A DNA stretch of 64,000 bases from Methylomicrobium lacus LW14 (GTDB lineage Bacteria; Pseudomonadota; Gammaproteobacteria; Methylococcales; Methylomonadaceae), in NCBI RefSeq assembly GCF_000527095.1, contig NZ_AZUN01000001.1, positions 1,984,001 through 2,048,000 on the forward strand. The letters are read 5' to 3'. The notes under the pieces are model-generated. The model saw only the letters and a program-made list of their open reading frames with translations. It searched no databases and was not told the origin of the DNA. Positions 1 to 9,297 of the stretch are shown in pieces. Position 1 is the stretch's first letter. Every line of letters begins with the position of its first letter. The position numbers and the translations under genes are program-made.

Positions 1-2
1 GC

Positions 3-413
3 GGCCAGAAGCCGGACCAGACCGCCTGGCGCATCGCGATCGAAAAGCCGCTGCCCGGCGAACACAAGCTGCATAAAATCCTGGCGATGCCGAAGGACGC
101 GCCGCTCGCGATCATGACCTCGGGCACCTACCGGCATTTTTTCGAGGCGAACGGCCAGCGCTACGGCCATATCCTGGATGCGCGCAGCGGCCGTCCGGTC
201 ACGCATGATCTGGTCGGGGTGACCGTCGCGCATGCCGATCCGACCATCGCCGACGCCTGGTCCACCGCGCTCTTGTGCCTCGGCCAGGAACAGGGACTTA
301 AATTGGCGAATGCCGAACATCTTGCCGCGCTGTTCATCCGGCTGCAAAACGATCAATTGCTCGAAACCCGCAGCGAAGCGTTCGAGCGTTTAAACATTCT
401 CACCCATCCATAA
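3..413 (+). CDS. apbE: FAD:protein FMN transferase, C-terminal part (5' end outside window)
   Basis: The open frame runs in from the window edge without a start codon, so only the last 136 residues are visible. ApbE enzymes transfer FMN from FAD to a threonine of periplasmic or membrane flavoproteins such as the NqrB/NqrC or RnfG/RnfD subunits. The visible part carries the family's C-terminal hallmarks: a SGTYRHFFE strand, the HILDARSGRPV loop, and an ADAWSTALLCLG helix whose Asp and Thr correspond to the Mg-binding residues of the family. hpnN follows after 26 bases on the same strand. The flavoprotein target is not in the window. Family confidence is high; the N-terminal half, including any signal peptide, cannot be judged. 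Confidence 0.88.
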   Translation, partial: GQKPDQTAWRIAIEKPLPGEHKLHKILAMPKDAPLAIMTSGTYRHFFEANGQRYGHILDARSGRPVTHDLVGVTVAHADPTIADAWSTALLCLGQEQGLKLANAEHLAALFIRLQNDQLLETRSEAFERLNILTHP

Positions 414-439
414 TTGCCTGGATCTAGGATTACTGCTTC

Positions 440-3127
440 ATGTCTTCTGTTAATAGCGTACAACACATCATCGCGTCGGTCGGAAACCGCATCCTCGGCA
501 ATCCGTTCAAAGCCTTCCTGATCATCTGCCTGCTGGTGGGAGGGACCATACAATACACGGCCAACCATTTGAGCATCAATACCGATACGGCCGAACTGAT
601 CGCGCCCGACGCACCGTTTCAACAAAACCGGCGCAAGTTCGAACAGGCCTTTTCGAAGGATTTGCATACGCTGTTGCTGGTGGTCGAGTCGGACACGCCC
701 GAACTGACCAAATCGGCGACCAAACGCCTGGGCCGTTTGCTCGCCGCGGACAAAACCAATTTCGATTCGGTCTATGTGCCGAACGACAATGAGTATTTCC
801 ACCGCAACGGCCTGCTCTATCTCGAACAGGACGATCTGCAAACCTTGTCGAACAGCCTGTCGCAGGCGCAGCCTTTCATCGGCCGGATTTCGAAGGAACC
901 GAATCTGACCGGCTTTTTTTCGATCCTCGAAGATGCGCTGACCTCCGCGAACAAGGATCAAAGCGTGCCGATCGACTTGACGTCGCTGGTCGATAAAATC
1001 AATGTCGCCCTGCATAAGCGGATCAACGGCCAGAACAGCCTGCTGTCCTGGGAAAACCTGATCGCCGAACAAAAAATCACCCAGGCGAGCGCAAACAAAG
1101 GCTTCATCAATGTGCTGCCGAAGTTCGATTACAGCTCGATACGGCCGGCCGAAAACGCGATCGAAGCGATCCGGAAAGCCGCCGTCACGATTCAGGAACC
1201 GAATCTGCCCGCGGTCAAAGTCTGGGTCACCGGCGAAGTCGGCCTGGAAGATGACGAACTCTTAGGCATGAGCACCGGCACCTTCAATGCGAGTATTTTC
1301 TCGGTGGTGCTGGTTTTCGTGATCCTGCTGAAAGCCTACCATTCGCTCGCGTTGACCTTGACGACCCTGTTCACGCTCGCCTTGGGCATGGTGTTTTGCG
1401 CCGGCTTTGCCGCATTTTCGGTCAAGGAACTGAATCTGATTTCGGTCGCGTTCGCGGTTTCGAATATCGGTCTCGGCGTCGAATATGCGATCCATTTCTG
1501 CTTGCGCTACCGCGACAACCTGCTCCATCATGTCGACAGAGTCCGCGCGATTCGCAGCACCCTAATAAGCACCAGCCCATCCCTATTGTTATGCGCCGGC
1601 ACCACCGCGATCGGGCTGTATGCGTTCATTCCGACCGATTATAAGGGGGTCTCCGAGCTGGGCCTTTTGGCCGGCACCAGCTTGTTCATCTGCTTGCTGG
1701 TCACGCTGACCGTATTGCCGCTGCTGCTCAAATTCGTGCCGGTGTCGGTGCCGAAAGACGCCGATACGTCGCACCCGCTACTGGCGACCCTGGCGGAAAA
1801 ATTCGCCCATCTGACCTTGCATTTCGCAAAACCGATTGCGATCGGCACCGTGGTATTTAGCGTGCTGTCGATCATTCTGGTTTTCAATGTGAAGACCGAC
1901 TTCAATCCGCTGAACCTCCGCGATCCGAAAACCGAGTCGGTGATCGCGTTCAAGAGCCTGATGAAGGACAAGGACACCTCGCCGATGACCCTGACGGTCC
2001 TCGCGCAAGATGCGGACAAGGCCAAAGCCTTGCAGCAGCAACTCGCCAAGATCGATACGGTCGACAAGACGATCAGCCTGTTCGATTTCGTGCCGGACAA
2101 TCAGGAGGACAAACTGGCGATCATCGATGAGATCGCGCTGATGCTCGGTGCGCAGCCGCAACGCTTCCCCGAATTGCAGCCGGACCTGGCGCCGGAACCC
2201 GGCATCGTCAAGCTGATCAAGGCGATCGACACGGTCCTGCCGACCAAAAAAAACGCGAAGGAAATCGGGTCGCTGACCCAACTGCGCAAAGAATTGAACG
2301 ATATGCTGCTTGAACTGGATGCGCGCCAGGAAACCAGCCGCCGCCAGTTCATCGAACAGGTGCAGATCACCTTGCTCGGCACGCTGCCAAAGGTGATGAA
2401 CGAACTCTACGGCAGTTTGAACGCGAGTGAAGTCACGCTCGACGATGTGCCGCAGGACATCAAGGACAGATGGCTCAGCAAGACCGGCCTATACCGGATT
2501 CAGATCGTGCCGAAGTATGATCTGAACGATCTCGACAAAATGGCCAAATTCATCACCGACGTACAGGCGATCGCGCCGGAAACGACCGATTTGCCGGTCA
2601 TGTATTGGGAGTCGATGAAGGAAGTGATCAGCGCCTTTCAACAGGCGATCATCATCGCGCTGATCACGATCGCGCTGCTGCTGTTGGCGATCCGGCGTAA
2701 CCTGACCGACACCCTGCTGGTGATGACCCCGCTGATTCTGGCCGGCCTCTTTACGATGGCCAGCACGGTGCTGACCGGCACGCCGATCAATTTCGCGAAC
2801 ATCATCGCGTTGCCTCTGCTGCTCGGCCTCGGCGTCGACAACGGCATCCACATGGTCGAAAAACTGCACCACTCGCTGTCGGAGGAACAGAACATCTATC
2901 AGTCGAGCACCGCGCGGGCGATGTTCTACGGCGCCTTGACTACCGCATCGAGTTTCGCGGGTCTGGCGTTTTCGCCGCATGAAGGTATCGCCAGCATGGG
3001 ATTGGTGATTACGATCGGCATCTTCTGGATCATGACCTGCACATTCGTGGTGCTGCCGGCGCTGAGTAAACTGGTGTTCAAACACAGAGTCAATCACCCG
3101 GCCGCCAAGCAGTCAAAAACGGCCTAG
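440..3127 (+). CDS. hpnN: RND/MMPL-family transporter, HpnN-like (hopanoid-associated)
   Basis: This 895-residue inner-membrane protein has the duplicated RND/MMPL layout. Each half has one N-terminal membrane helix (about 25-45 and 460-480), a large periplasmic loop, and a block of five or six helices (about 280-430 and 755-880). HpnN proteins are proposed to move hopanoids from the inner to the outer membrane. The first loop opens with TDTAELIAPDAPFQQNRRKF, which resembles HpnN more than drug-efflux pumps, and no membrane-fusion or outer-membrane partner gene is adjacent. No other hopanoid gene is in the window, so the hopanoid role rests on family resemblance. A generic MMPL lipid exporter is the alternative. 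The marC-like gene follows after 39 bases. Confidence 0.72.
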   Translation: MSSVNSVQHIIASVGNRILGNPFKAFLIICLLVGGTIQYTANHLSINTDTAELIAPDAPFQQNRRKFEQAFSKDLHTLLLVVESDTPELTKSATKRLGRLLAADKTNFDSVYVPNDNEYFHRNGLLYLEQDDLQTLSNSLSQAQPFIGRISKEPNLTGFFSILEDALTSANKDQSVPIDLTSLVDKINVALHKRINGQNSLLSWENLIAEQKITQASANKGFINVLPKFDYSSIRPAENAIEAIRKAAVTIQEPNLPAVKVWVTGEVGLEDDELLGMSTGTFNASIFSVVLVFVILLKAYHSLALTLTTLFTLALGMVFCAGFAAFSVKELNLISVAFAVSNIGLGVEYAIHFCLRYRDNLLHHVDRVRAIRSTLISTSPSLLLCAGTTAIGLYAFIPTDYKGVSELGLLAGTSLFICLLVTLTVLPLLLKFVPVSVPKDADTSHPLLATLAEKFAHLTLHFAKPIAIGTVVFSVLSIILVFNVKTDFNPLNLRDPKTESVIAFKSLMKDKDTSPMTLTVLAQDADKAKALQQQLAKIDTVDKTISLFDFVPDNQEDKLAIIDEIALMLGAQPQRFPELQPDLAPEPGIVKLIKAIDTVLPTKKNAKEIGSLTQLRKELNDMLLELDARQETSRRQFIEQVQITLLGTLPKVMNELYGSLNASEVTLDDVPQDIKDRWLSKTGLYRIQIVPKYDLNDLDKMAKFITDVQAIAPETTDLPVMYWESMKEVISAFQQAIIIALITIALLLLAIRRNLTDTLLVMTPLILAGLFTMASTVLTGTPINFANIIALPLLLGLGVDNGIHMVEKLHHSLSEEQNIYQSSTARAMFYGALTTASSFAGLAFSPHEGIASMGLVITIGIFWIMTCTFVVLPALSKLVFKHRVNHPAAKQSKTA

Positions 3128-3166
3128 GGCAACACAGCGGACTGTCATCTGTCGGCAAAAGAAGGC

Positions 3167-3805
3167 ATGATCGAATACACAGACTACATCAAAATCCTCA
3201 TCGCCCTGGTCGCCGTAGTCGATCCCTTGGGCGTGATGCCGATCATCGCCTCGCTGACAGCCGGCAACCGTGCGGAGATGAGGTCGATTGCCGGAACGGT
3301 CGCTTTTTCGGTCGCCGTCATCTTGCTGATTGCGTTATTTGCCGGAGAAAACCTGCTGCAGTTTTTCGGCATCAGCATCAACTCTTTCAAAGTCAGCGGC
3401 GGCATTTTGTTGATGTTGATGGCGATTTCGATGCTGCAAGCGAAGACCAGCGAACTGGTACATAACCGGCAGGAGGCCGAAGCCAACGCAAACCGCCAGT
3501 CGAGCGCGGTCGTGCCGATCTCGATGCCGCTGTTGGCCGGCCCCGGCGCGATCAGTATGGTGATCCTCTATGCGCAAACGGACGGCTCGCTCTGGCATTA
3601 TCTTTTGATCAGCTTGGACATCGTGACGGTCGCCCTGATCTTATGGATCGTCATTCGCTTCATTCCCTGGCTGACCCAACATCTGAGCCAGACCGGCATC
3701 AATATTTTCACGCGCCTGATGGGTTTGGTGCTGTCCGCGCTGGCAGTCGAATTCATCGCCGGCGGCTTGAAAGGTTTGTTTCCGATCTTATCCGCCACCC
3801 CCTAA
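3167..3805 (+). CDS. MarC/YhgN family integral membrane protein
   Basis: A 212-residue protein made almost entirely of hydrophobic helices (about six), of the MarC family (NAAT-type membrane proteins). It begins with the family-typical acidic MIEYTDYIKILIALVAVVDP and contains PISMPLLAGPGAIS in the middle, matching the conserved P-x-x-x-P-L-x-x-G-P-G-A-I motif. The cellular function of the family is not settled: MarC itself is no longer thought to confer antibiotic resistance, and some archaeal relatives transport amino acids. It lies between hpnN and corA with gaps of 39 and 16 bases, so the three membrane-protein genes could share a transcript. Confidence 0.82.
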   Translation: MIEYTDYIKILIALVAVVDPLGVMPIIASLTAGNRAEMRSIAGTVAFSVAVILLIALFAGENLLQFFGISINSFKVSGGILLMLMAISMLQAKTSELVHNRQEAEANANRQSSAVVPISMPLLAGPGAISMVILYAQTDGSLWHYLLISLDIVTVALILWIVIRFIPWLTQHLSQTGINIFTRLMGLVLSALAVEFIAGGLKGLFPILSATP

Positions 3806-3821
3806 TCCACACGCTGCCGAC

Positions 3822-4886
3822 ATGATTGAATCGCTCAGTTACGCCTCCGAAAAATCGGGCATGGAGCCGGGCTCCCTCGTGCATGTCGGCGATGTGCATG
3901 ATCACGTCCCAAGCATCACGGTAATCAATTACAACGCCTCGCTGCTCGAAAAGCGTACGCTCGCCTCGGTCGACGATATTCCGGCCTACGATACCCCCGA
4001 GACGGTCACCTGGGTCATCGTGAACGGTTTGCAGAATGTCTCGGTGATCGAGGCGATCGGGCGGCATTTCGATATTCACGCGCTGGTGCTCGAAGACATT
4101 CTGAATACGCATCAACGGCCAAAATTCGAGGAATTCGAGAATTATCTATATATCGTGTTCAAGGCGATCGCCTTGCAGAACGGCGATGCGTCGGTCGAAT
4201 ACGAGCAAATCAGCCTGCTGCTGTTGAACAACATCGTGTTCACCTTCAAGGAAAAACCCGACGATATTCTGGACCCGATCATCAACCGGCTGAACGTACC
4301 CCAAAGCCATATCCGCGCCCAGGGCGGCGATTACCTGGCCTACGTGATCATGGATACGGTGATAGACGAATATTTCGCCTTGCAGGATACCTTTGATGAT
4401 CTGATCGAAACGGTCGAAGACGAATTGTTGACCAACCCGACCCACCGCACGATGACGGCGATACAGAAAATCAAACGCGAACTGATTTATTTGCGCCGCT
4501 CGATCTCGCCGCTTCGGGAAATGCTGGCCGCGATCCACCGCAGCGAATCGCCGCTGTTGAACGAGCGCACCCAACATTATTTCACCGATGTCTATGATCA
4601 CACGATACGCATCATCGAAGCGCTGGAATCCTACCGCGACCTGATCTCCGGCATGCTGGACATCTACCTGTCCAGCATTAGCAACAAAATGAACGAAACG
4701 ATGAAGGTGTTGACCGTGTTCTCGACCTTGTTCATCCCGCTGACCTTCATCGCCGGCGTCTACGGCATGAACTTCGACTACATGCCCGAGCTGAAATGGA
4801 AATGGGGTTATCCGCTGCTATGGGGGATTTTTATCGTGATATCGGGTTTCCTGTTGATGTTCTTCAGGAAACGCAAGTGGCTTTGA
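3822..4886 (+). CDS. corA: CorA-family magnesium/cobalt transporter
   Basis: A 354-residue CorA-type divalent cation channel. The long soluble N-terminal domain is rich in acidic residues and ends in a stalk helix. The two C-terminal membrane helices are joined by the diagnostic pore-loop motif GMN (residues 315-317), followed by FDYMPEL, and the protein ends in the basic tail FRKRKWL expected at the cytoplasmic face. CorA works as a homopentamer that carries Mg2+ into the cell and is gated by cytoplasmic Mg2+. The gene starts 16 bases after the MarC-like gene. An AT-rich, apparently acquired segment begins soon after its stop. Confidence 0.93.
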   Translation: MIESLSYASEKSGMEPGSLVHVGDVHDHVPSITVINYNASLLEKRTLASVDDIPAYDTPETVTWVIVNGLQNVSVIEAIGRHFDIHALVLEDILNTHQRPKFEEFENYLYIVFKAIALQNGDASVEYEQISLLLLNNIVFTFKEKPDDILDPIINRLNVPQSHIRAQGGDYLAYVIMDTVIDEYFALQDTFDDLIETVEDELLTNPTHRTMTAIQKIKRELIYLRRSISPLREMLAAIHRSESPLLNERTQHYFTDVYDHTIRIIEALESYRDLISGMLDIYLSSISNKMNETMKVLTVFSTLFIPLTFIAGVYGMNFDYMPELKWKWGYPLLWGIFIVISGFLLMFFRKRKWL

Positions 4887-5138
4887 GGTCTGCCCCCATA
4901 GCAGGGATTGATTCATAGGGCAGCATCAGCGCGAGTAAAAGTTCGCATACATTAATTTCTGGCGGCTCCATAAAGCCGGCAGCAGTAAGATTTCATATAC
5001 CTGCTGACTTGTTGCTAAGCGCATTAATCATAATGCTGCTTCATGCTAGCGTTAGAAACAACATTTTTACTAATGTACATTTTATGCCTGGTTGCAAAAG
5101 GCGCATACCCCATTTTACGCGGATACACTAAGCTATTT
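4887..5138. other. Non-coding spacer at the corA/accessory boundary
   Basis: These 252 bases between the corA stop and the stop of the leftward orphan gene carry no convincing ORF, tRNA or terminator. Composition changes along it: the first part resembles the GC-rich surroundings, while from about 5030 onward A/T runs become frequent, matching the two orphan genes that follow. It may contain the left edge of an acquired segment, but no clear repeat or integrase remnant is visible. Confidence 0.4.
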
Positions 5139-5945
5139 TCATGATGACTTTAATTCAAGTTGTTTCTTTAGCGCCTCTTCATATGCAAGAGCTAATGCTG
5201 TTTTTTCTATAGCCTCCTGGAAGCCTTTTTTAGTCGATTTCTTTTTAACCAGCTTTACATTTGATTTTTTAGTACGAAATATTTTTGCAGAGGAAGATAT
5301 CATATCCTGCTCTTGTGTAGCTTCTGATCGATAACGAAATGCATTAACACTAAGGCTATTTCCAAAAGCAGTGACCATCGATAACTTATAATTCCCCCCT
5401 AATGTTTCTATTACGTAGGCAATACTTGCTATAGTAGCATCTGCAAAAACATTATTTTCGATAATGGGATTAACACTTCTATTTACATATATATTTAACC
5501 TATTACCATTAAATGATCCACTAATTTGCAAGACATATTTATCAATTTTTGAAATCTCATTAATAAAGAAAGGATGCCATCCATTTTTTTGCCAATCATA
5601 AACATTAATGGCACCAAATTGGATACGCGGGATAGAAGCTATTCCTGTATTTTTCGGAATGCTGTTATTATCTGTGCAGGGATGTTTTGGCCATGGAGGG
5701 CCGAGTTCGTCAAAAAACACCCTTCCTCCATTTGGGGATTGATAAAAAAATACGGCAGCTCCACATACAGGACATAAGGCATTTGGATTTACATAGCTTT
5801 CATATGAATGGAAAATTGGCGGCACCCACCAATAACTTGATCCATACGCGCAATGTGTATTAATACTTGCCTGTCGACGCCCAAGATGCCCAGCGCCGCC
5901 CCATCCACAAGTACAATAAGGAGAATGATTCCAAGCATTACACAT
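5139..5945 (-). CDS. Hypothetical cysteine-rich protein with zinc-ribbon-like N-terminus
   Basis: Not a family I can name. The 268-residue product opens with MCNAWNHSPYCTCGWGGAGH, where C2, H7, C11 and C13 could bind metal. A second knuckle follows as CPVC at residues 58-61, with H88 and C90 downstream. The middle (about 100-200) is predicted mostly beta, and the C-terminus is Lys/Ser-rich and helical (KSNVKLVKKKSTKK), ending in a short charged helix. There is no signal peptide or membrane helix, so it is probably cytoplasmic. Codon use is AT-rich (many ATA, TTA and AAT codons), unlike corA and glpD on either side, which suggests horizontal acquisition. It lies 70 bases downstream of the orphan at 6016-6594 on the same strand, so the two may be co-transcribed. 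Confidence 0.7.
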   Translation of the reverse strand: MCNAWNHSPYCTCGWGGAGHLGRRQASINTHCAYGSSYWWVPPIFHSYESYVNPNALCPVCGAAVFFYQSPNGGRVFFDELGPPWPKHPCTDNNSIPKNTGIASIPRIQFGAINVYDWQKNGWHPFFINEISKIDKYVLQISGSFNGNRLNIYVNRSVNPIIENNVFADATIASIAYVIETLGGNYKLSMVTAFGNSLSVNAFRYRSEATQEQDMISSSAKIFRTKKSNVKLVKKKSTKKGFQEAIEKTALALAYEEALKKQLELKSS

Positions 5946-6015
5946 AAAAAATTCTCTTCACTATCAAAAAATACACAATAAGTCAACAAGACGCAGTATA
6001 TCTAAGCTATATTGC

Positions 6016-6594
6016 TTAAAGCTTAGATAGTTGATTTAAAAACCAAGGCTGCACCTGTAATTCTTTGCGAAGTGGCGTATCGATAAATTGTGGTGCACGC
6101 TGCACATACTGCGCAGCCTTAGCTTTATCAACAGCATCGATTTGAAGATAGGCAAGCGCTGCTTCTACTGAAAATGCTTCGTTGGACTGTTTTTGGAAGT
6201 TGCTTTCTAGATCAGTCCAAACAGTAACATCTATTTTTCTCTCTAAAGCCCAACTTTGTATGCTATTAAATGCTTGAGCGTCCCGGTATTTTGGCGAGCG
6301 TGACTCATCTGCAAAGTAAAAACCAATATTCTTGAGAGTTGTTCCTTCACGACATCTAAGATCGCAAATAGCATCATCGGGATTTTTGCGTTTGCTGAAT
6401 GCATATGATACTTTACATATCGCACCATTTTGTGCGTCCAAAACGAGTGTTAAGGCATTACCACGACTCTGTGATATCCGGGAAAATTCAAGCATTAAAT
6501 TGGGACCATCAGGGAGCCATTCTTGAATTTGATCACCAAATTCTGCACTTTTGTCCCATAATAATGAACCCCATCCAAGAATTGCAATTTTCAT
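6016..6594 (-). CDS. Hypothetical protein, possible gamma-glutamylcyclotransferase-like fold
   Basis: A 192-residue protein beginning MKIAILGWGSLLWD. The G-W-G-S-L loop after the first strand resembles the Y-G-S-L/N substrate loop of gamma-glutamylcyclotransferase-like (BtrG/ChaC) proteins, and LEFSRISQSRGNALTLVLD continues like the second strand of that fold. The usual catalytic glutamate cannot be placed with certainty, so enzymatic activity is unproven. The start is supported by a GAGG ribosome-binding site eight bases upstream. The gene is AT-rich like its downstream neighbour (5139-5945, 70 bases away) and unlike the flanking chromosome. Together they form a small acquired pair inserted between corA and glpD. 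The fold assignment is tentative; the existence of the gene is well supported. Confidence 0.68.
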   Translation of the reverse strand: MKIAILGWGSLLWDKSAEFGDQIQEWLPDGPNLMLEFSRISQSRGNALTLVLDAQNGAICKVSYAFSKRKNPDDAICDLRCREGTTLKNIGFYFADESRSPKYRDAQAFNSIQSWALERKIDVTVWTDLESNFQKQSNEAFSVEAALAYLQIDAVDKAKAAQYVQRAPQFIDTPLRKELQVQPWFLNQLSKL

Positions 6595-6888
6595 TTAACA
6601 TGCCTCGTATATCTGCCAGCAATTAAGATTTGTTCAAAGCTTTAAGGTTAGACATGAAACTAATCTTTAACAACCCACTGAGCAGAACTAAAGAGAAAGG
6701 GTATTTTGCCGAATGAGGTGTTTTTTTGCGGCGTGATAGATCTTTTCGCCTATTGTGATCGTAACTTCAAGCCAAACTCATTTGATAAATTTATAAAAAA
6801 ATAATAACTTACAAATGTATAGTGGCTATCGAGTAAAACTCGTCAAAGGTTGCCACAAAGCGGATGCTTTTGTCGCGCCCATCCGCCG
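6595..6888. other. AT-rich non-coding spacer upstream of the orphan pair
   Basis: These 294 bases separate the leftward orphan gene from the glpD stop. They are strongly AT-rich with A and T runs around 6780-6830. They should contain the promoter of the orphan pair, but I cannot pick one with confidence. No repeat, tRNA or integrase fragment is evident, and no U-tailed terminator for glpD stands out. GC content returns to the chromosomal level near 6850, which may mark the right edge of the acquired segment. Confidence 0.4.
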
Positions 6889-8487
6889 TTAACCACCGTC
6901 TAAACTGTAGGCTTGCAAAACACGCCGGCATTCAGACTCGCACTGTTCTTGATCCCAACCCAATACCGGCGCGACGATCTCCGCAATCCACTGCAGATCT
7001 TCCTGCTTCAGTTTCACCAGGATCAGCAAAGGCAGCCGGCGCCGCAGCAAATCTTCGAGATGCACGACCATTTCGCTGCGCGTGCAAAACAGCAGATCGG
7101 CCATGATAAAGGGCGCCTCCTGCATGATTCGACTCACCGATTCGGGATGCTCTTCGCATAATGCAAAGACCTCCGTGACGCGGCTGCCATGGCGAAAAAG
7201 CAACCAATGCACGCTTTCCTTGTCGATCCCCAACTCCAGGGCGCGCCTTGTCATCGATTCAGACCAGGCCGGAAAATCGGCCCCCGGCGACCACGGCAGC
7301 GGCTTGCCGAAAGTTCCGCATGACTGTCGAATTCCCAGATTCTCACAGAGTTTATCGACGATATGCGCCGCATCGCTTCTGGCCGAGGTCAGCTTGCCGC
7401 CAATCGAGGTCAACAACCCATTGTCCGAGGCATGCAATTCCCAGTCGCGGCTGACCGCGGAAGGGGAAGACCGGTCGCTTTGCTTCAACACGCGCAGCCC
7501 CGCGAAACTGCCGATGACGTCTTCCCGGATCCAGTTCTTGTTTCTTACGACTCCGTTCACCTCATTCAGCAAATAATCGATGTCCTTATCTTCAACCTTC
7601 ACCTTATCGAGATCGCCGCCGTAATCGGTGTCGGTCGTGCCGACCAGCGTCCGTCCATACCAGGGAATCATGAAAAACACCCGGCCGTCGGCCTTCGCGG
7701 TCAGCAATAAGGCCTCTTTGTCCAATAGGTTCGGCAGAATCAGATGCACGCCCTTGCTCAAGCGGTAATTGCGCTTGCCGTGCCGCAACAGGCCGGCCCA
7801 CTGCCCGGCCGTATTCACGAACTGTTTCGCCTGCACCGTGACGCTTTCACCGGTGAGCTGATCTGTCACTACCGCCGCGGAAAGCTTGCCGTTCCGCTCG
7901 ATAAAATCGCTGACCTTGCAATAGTTCAGGCAGACCGCGCCGGCGCTTTCGGCACCCGCGACCAGTTCGAGCACCAGGCGCGCATCATCGGTTTGCGCAT
8001 CGAGATAGGTAAAGCCGGCTTTCAAACCTGCGGCACGCAAGAACGGAAAGCGCGCGGAAAATTCCTGTCCATCGTAACGCTTAAAACCTTGTTCATCGTT
8101 GATCGATCCGGCCAGCCCGTCATACAGCGTCAGGCCGACAGCCAGCCGGAAACAGCCGAGCCGGCTGTCCCGGTAAACCGGCACGCCGAAGCGCAAGGGG
8201 CGCACCCGATGCGGCGCCGCAGCCATCAGCATCTGCCGTTCGGCCAGCGTTTTGCGCACCAGCTTGAAATCGAAATTTTCAAGATAACGAAGCCCCCCGT
8301 GCACCAGCTTGCTCGATGCGCTCGATGTCGCATTCGCCCAATCGCCGCGGTCGACCAGCGCGACCTTGAGGCCGCGCAAGGCCGCATCATAGGCGGTCCA
8401 GGCGCCGTAAATGCCGCCGCCGCAAATCAGCACATCGAAAGTCCTATCTTGCAAACGGGAAAAATCGCGCCGCATCATTTGGCTCAT
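6889..8487 (-). CDS. glpD: Aerobic glycerol-3-phosphate dehydrogenase
   Basis: This membrane-associated flavoenzyme oxidises sn-glycerol 3-phosphate to dihydroxyacetone phosphate and passes electrons to quinone. The 532-residue protein has the N-terminal FAD-binding loop GGGIYG (23-28) followed by AWTAYDAALRG, then the family signature around SSKLVHGGLRYLENF, and IPWYGRTLVGTTDTDYGGD in the middle. The start is placed at 8487 rather than at an ATG twelve codons upstream, because GGAGAGGA lies just before it and the shorter form begins like known GlpD proteins. No glpK or glpF gene is adjacent, so it may serve lipid turnover rather than glycerol growth. comF lies 51 bases upstream on the same strand. 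Confidence 0.92.
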   Translation of the reverse strand: MSQMMRRDFSRLQDRTFDVLICGGGIYGAWTAYDAALRGLKVALVDRGDWANATSSASSKLVHGGLRYLENFDFKLVRKTLAERQMLMAAAPHRVRPLRFGVPVYRDSRLGCFRLAVGLTLYDGLAGSINDEQGFKRYDGQEFSARFPFLRAAGLKAGFTYLDAQTDDARLVLELVAGAESAGAVCLNYCKVSDFIERNGKLSAAVVTDQLTGESVTVQAKQFVNTAGQWAGLLRHGKRNYRLSKGVHLILPNLLDKEALLLTAKADGRVFFMIPWYGRTLVGTTDTDYGGDLDKVKVEDKDIDYLLNEVNGVVRNKNWIREDVIGSFAGLRVLKQSDRSSPSAVSRDWELHASDNGLLTSIGGKLTSARSDAAHIVDKLCENLGIRQSCGTFGKPLPWSPGADFPAWSESMTRRALELGIDKESVHWLLFRHGSRVTEVFALCEEHPESVSRIMQEAPFIMADLLFCTRSEMVVHLEDLLRRRLPLLILVKLKQEDLQWIAEIVAPVLGWDQEQCESECRRVLQAYSLDGG

Positions 8488-8538
8488 GTCCTCTCCATAA
8501 ATTGCGTGGTTTTTTCTGATCATAATACAGATGCCGAA

Positions 8539-9243
8539 TCAGGCGCGTGCGCAAACCCAGACATCGACCCGCTCGACACCCTGATTTTTGAGCAGCACCG
8601 CCATCTCATGCGCGGTAGAACCGGTCGTCATTACATCGTCAAGAATCGCCACATGACGGCATGAAACAGGCCTGACCAGCTCGAACGCATTTTTGATGTT
8701 TCGCCGCCGCTGCTTGGAGGTCAGCCCGGCTTGATGCGGCGTATCGCGCCGCCGCCGGCAACTGGTCAGATCGAGCGGAATCCCGGTTTCTGCGGCGACG
8801 AGTCTGCCGATTTCAATCGCCTGATTGAAGCCGCGTTCGCGGTAGCGCGCCTTGTGTAAAGGCACCGGCATCAGGCAATCGGGCCTCTGCGCATTCTGAC
8901 CGATATGCTCGGCCAGCAATTGGGCGAGCAAACGCGCATTGGCATGGCGGGCGCTGAATTTCAAGCCGGTGATCAGATAACGCATGTCTTCCTGATATAG
9001 AAAAGGCGCATGGACTTTATCGAAGGCAGGCGGGCGGCCGATGCAGCGTCCGCAAGGCCGATTGGCCTCGGCAGCGACGGCGTCCATCCGATTTGCGCAG
9101 CACGGGCAACAGCACGCATTGGCCGGCAATTGCAGCCTGCAGTGCGAACACAGATCGCGCCCCGCCTGTCCCGGATTACCGCACAGGATACAGGTTGGCG
9201 GAAACAGCAGTTGCTGTATAATATCAAGCCAGTTGTTCACCAT
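8539..9243 (-). CDS. comF: ComF family phosphoribosyltransferase-like protein
   Basis: A 234-residue ComF/GntX-type protein. The N-terminus has cysteine pairs typical of its zinc finger (C18/C21, C32/C35, a CCCPCC cluster at 44-49, and C64/C67). The C-terminal half is a type I phosphoribosyltransferase fold with the PRPP loop DDVMTTGST at about 202-210. ComF is needed for DNA uptake during natural transformation in several bacteria, apparently in single-strand handling, but its biochemical activity is unclear. The start is at 9243 (MVNNWLD), because longer versions run into bioB coding sequence. It is divergent from bioB with only 54 bases between the start codons, as in many gammaproteobacteria. 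Confidence 0.88.
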   Translation of the reverse strand: MVNNWLDIIQQLLFPPTCILCGNPGQAGRDLCSHCRLQLPANACCCPCCANRMDAVAAEANRPCGRCIGRPPAFDKVHAPFLYQEDMRYLITGLKFSARHANARLLAQLLAEHIGQNAQRPDCLMPVPLHKARYRERGFNQAIEIGRLVAAETGIPLDLTSCRRRRDTPHQAGLTSKQRRRNIKNAFELVRPVSCRHVAILDDVMTTGSTAHEMAVLLKNQGVERVDVWVCARA

Positions 9244-9297
9244 TTTTGCCCGAATGGGTTGATCAGTTTTGAATTTACCACCCCGGAGATCTCTCGC

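Noticed and set aside
9244..9297. BirA-type operator in the comF-bioB divergent gap
   Set aside because: The 54-base gap lacks the TTGTAAACC / GGTTTACAA half-sites; only a weak GGTTGA-like match is present.
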